Under the pieces are notes generated by a model. That model was not told the origin of the DNA and did not search any database. It saw only the letters and a program-made list of their open reading frames with translations. The position numbers and the translations under genes were made by a program. Of a stretch of DNA of 8,809 nucleotides, positions 5,948 to 8,809 are shown piece by piece. The stretch is from Phycisphaerae bacterium (lineage in GTDB: Bacteria > Planctomycetota > Phycisphaerae > SM23-33): the NCBI GenBank assembly GCA_022866005.1, contig JALHTV010000315.1, positions 1 through 8,809 of the forward strand. Direction: 5' to 3'. How positions within the stretch are numbered: position 1 is the first letter of the stretch; every line of letters starts with the position of its first letter.

Positions 5948-7619
5948 ATGTACAAACTCTTTCTCTGCCTTCGATATCTTCGCAGCCGGATCATCGCGTA
6001 TTTCGCGGTGCTGGGGGTGGCGCTGTGCGTGGCGATGATGCTGATCGTCGTCAGCGTGATGAACGGCTTTCTAGACCGCGTGGAGAAGGCGGCCAAGGGG
6101 CTGTTTGGCGACATCGTCGTGGAGGCCAGCAGCGCCCACGGCATGGGGCTGTACGATGAGTTCGTCGCCGAGCTGCGGGGCAAGGTCGCGGCCGTGCAGG
6201 CGGCCTCGCCGTTCATCGTCAACACGTGCTTCATCCAGGTCCCCGGCAACAGCGAGTGGAGCCAGGTCGTCCAGGCCGCGGGCATCCGCCTGCCGGAACG
6301 CGCCGCCGTCACCGATTTCGCCCAGGGCCTGCACTACCAGCAGGGCCAACCGGCGCCCAGCTTCGATCCGGACGTCGGCTTGCTGCTGGCCCGCCAGGAG
6401 GAGCTTGTCAAGTCGCTGGAGGCGATGGCGAACCCGTTGCGGGCGGACGAGAGCCCCTCAGCCGAGGCGCTGGTCCTGCGCGATCGGCTGGACAACGCGA
6501 TACTCTCGCACCTGTGGTCGCGGAGCATCCTGCGAACCGCCGGGGGCAGGCAACAGGACATCCGCGACCTCCAGGCCCGGCTCGACGCCGCCTACGCCGC
6601 CTCGCACGGAGAGCCCACCGAGCAGACTGACCAGCTCGACCGGCGCCTGGAGGAGCTGGTCGAGAAGGCGAACTTCCAGCCGCCGCCGTATCACGTGATC
6701 CTGGGGTTGGGCATCGGGGGCTTGAGCTTCCGCACACCGGAAGGCCAAACCATCCGCCTGCTGATGCCCGGGCAGCGATTGGCGGTCTCGCTGATCCCGC
6801 TGGGGCGCTTGTCGGCGGCGGCGAACCTGTCGCTGACGACCAAGGTCTTCACCGTGGTCGACGACTGCCGCACGGACGTCGCGTCCATCGACTCCGAGAT
6901 CATCTACCTGCCCTTCGAGACGCTTCAGCGGATGAGCGGCATGGAGGCCAAGGTCGATCCGGAAGACCCCAACAAGATCGCCATCCCCGCCCGCTGCAAC
7001 CAGATTCACATCAAGGCCGCCCCCGACGTCGCAGCCAACGAGCGCCGGCTGGCGGCGGTCTGCGGACAGGTGCAGGCGGCGTGGAACGACTTCCGCGCGC
7101 GGTACGGGGAGCGGATCGGCGCGGACGCCTCGGTGATGACCTGGCGGCAGCGCCAGGCCAGCCTGGTCGGGCCCATCGAGAAGCAGCGCACGCTGACGGT
7201 GATCATGTTCGGCATCATCTCGCTGGTGTCGGTCGTGCTGATCTTCGTGATCTTCTACATGATCGTGTTCCAGAAGACCAAGGACATCGGCGTCCTCAAG
7301 GCCGTGGGGGCCTCCAGCTCCGGTGTGGCGGGCATCTTCCTGGCCTACGGGGCGGCGGTGGGGCTGGTGGGCTCGATCCTGGGCACGATCGGCGGGTACT
7401 ACTTCGTGCGGCACATCAACGCCATCCAGGACGCGGTGGACCAGTGGTTCGGCTTTAGGGTCTGGGAGCGCGACGTGTTCATGTTCGAGAAGATCCCCAA
7501 CGAGGTCCAGCTCGTCCCGGCCTTGCTGATCGTGGCCGGGGCGATCGTCGCGGGATTGCTGGGGGCGATCATCCCCGCGCTGCGGGCGGCGCGGATGCAG
7601 CCGGTGGAGGCGCTGCGGT

Positions 7620-7627
<8 letters not shown>
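5948..7627 (+). CDS. lolC: LolC/LolE-type ABC transporter permease (lipoprotein release), with extended periplasmic domain
   Basis: Inner-membrane permease that, with the ATPase encoded next, should lift outer-membrane lipoproteins from the inner membrane for hand-over to a LolA-type carrier. Four membrane segments have the FtsX/MacB layout: one at about 15-41, then about 416-440, 459-485 and 522-548, with a large periplasmic domain between the first two. The cytoplasmic loop KTKDIGVLKAVGAS and the ending ARMQPVEALRYE are typical of the family. At 559 residues it is well over the roughly 400 of E. coli LolC. The excess is mainly residues 139-247, a charged, helix-prone segment. There is one permease, not a LolC plus LolE pair, so a homodimer like LolF is likely. 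The ATG at 5948 lacks a clear ribosome-binding site, but MYKLFLCLRYLRSR is a typical start. Its stop overlaps the ATPase gene by 8 bases, showing translational coupling. A MacB-like efflux role is a less likely alternative. Confidence 0.85.
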
Positions 7628-8315
<688 letters not shown>

Positions 8316-8393
8316 CAGGCGACCCTTGACGCCGCTGCGCCGGCCCGACACACTGGGCAACCACACAGCGCAAGCCAAACTGGACGGACCTCG

Positions 8394-8809
8394 ATGGCAG
8401 ACATGACGGTATCGGAATTTGCCCGCCTGGTGGGCGGGGAACTGGCCGGGGAGGGCTACCGGCGCATCCGCGGCCTGGCGTCGCTGGAGGTGGCCGGCCC
8501 GGAGGAGGCCAGCTTCCTGGCGAACGCCAAGTACGAGCGGCACATGGCCCACACCCGCGCGGCCGCGGTGATCGTCGGCGCCGACTACACCGGGCCGGGC
8601 CCGGCGCTGATCCGCTGCAAAGACCCCTATTTCGCCTTTCGTCAGGCGATGGTGGCCTTCCACGGTTTCCGCCAGGTGCCTTTCGACGGCATCGACGAGC
8701 GGGTGAGCATCGACCCCTCCGCCCAGATCGCCGCGGGCGTGAAGATCGCGGCGTTCGTGACCATCTCCGCCGGCTGCACGGTGGGCGAGGGCACGGTGAT
8801 CTACCCTGG
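8394..8809 (+). CDS. lpxD: UDP-3-O-acylglucosamine N-acyltransferase LpxD (partial, C-terminus beyond window edge)
   Basis: LpxD adds the second, N-linked acyl chain from acyl-ACP in lipid A synthesis, so the organism probably makes a lipopolysaccharide-type outer membrane. About 138 codons are visible of a protein usually near 340 residues. The N-terminal uridine-binding domain (about 1-100) starts MADMTVSEFARLVGGEL and contains ASFLANAKYERHM, AAAVIV and CKDPYFAF, all typical of LpxD. From about residue 107 the left-handed beta-helix hexapeptide repeats begin (IDPSAQIAAGVKIAAFVTI and on). The ATG at 8394 is chosen; a second at 8403 is possible. There is only a weak GGAC before the start. It lies 78 bases after lolD on the same strand, forming an envelope-biogenesis group. 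Confidence 0.93.
   Translation, partial: MADMTVSEFARLVGGELAGEGYRRIRGLASLEVAGPEEASFLANAKYERHMAHTRAAAVIVGADYTGPGPALIRCKDPYFAFRQAMVAFHGFRQVPFDGIDERVSIDPSAQIAAGVKIAAFVTISAGCTVGEGTVIYP

Noticed and set aside
8326..8354. TTGACG with CACACT 17 bases later as an lpxD promoter
   Set aside because: The -35 is good but the -10 matches only three of six positions, so I do not list it as a feature. lpxD may be read through from lolD.

Overview
The window is GC-rich DNA from a Gram-negative-type bacterium with a lipid A and lipoprotein-export envelope. Three things together point most naturally to a planctomycete-like organism (Planctomycetota, perhaps Phycisphaerae): a YlbF-family protein, one unusually long LolC/E-type permease, and an rnr-lysS-lolC-lolD-lpxD gene order. 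This placement is inference from gene content, not from a marker gene.

Left part (1-1441), minus strand. The window opens inside a small zinc-ribbon protein of the RNHCP family that reads leftwards from a probable TTG start at 166. A good intrinsic terminator (330-366, minus) closes the transcript coming from the right. That transcript carries a 305-residue protein (520-1437) whose layout resembles a class III nucleotidyl cyclase, most like the cyclases of Pycsar anti-phage systems. No partner effector is recognisable. A 17-codon micro-ORF with a perfect Shine-Dalgarno sequence, which can itself be sequestered in a hairpin, lies between the cyclase and the terminator. The cyclase gene is visibly less GC-rich than the housekeeping genes to its right, so it is a likely recent arrival.

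Middle (1499-2069). Two REP-like palindromes stand head to head (1499-1562) between the cyclase and a YlbF/YmcA-family gene (1570-1908, minus). That gene has a plausible sigma-70-type promoter (1948-1976). It is transcribed divergently from the ribonuclease R gene, so two RNA-metabolism-related families sit back to back.

Right part (2070-8809), plus strand. Ribonuclease R, lysyl-tRNA synthetase, a LolC/E-type permease, its ATPase LolD (8-base overlap with the permease gene), and the start of lpxD, cut by the window edge. The permease and ATPase should form a lipoprotein-release ABC transporter. With lpxD (lipid A acylation) they make an outer-membrane biogenesis cluster. The 108-base gap between lysS and the permease holds an unusual array of 8-base units: a perfect 16-base tandem duplication facing an inverted copy of the same units.

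No tRNA, rRNA, CRISPR array, integrase or transposase was seen.
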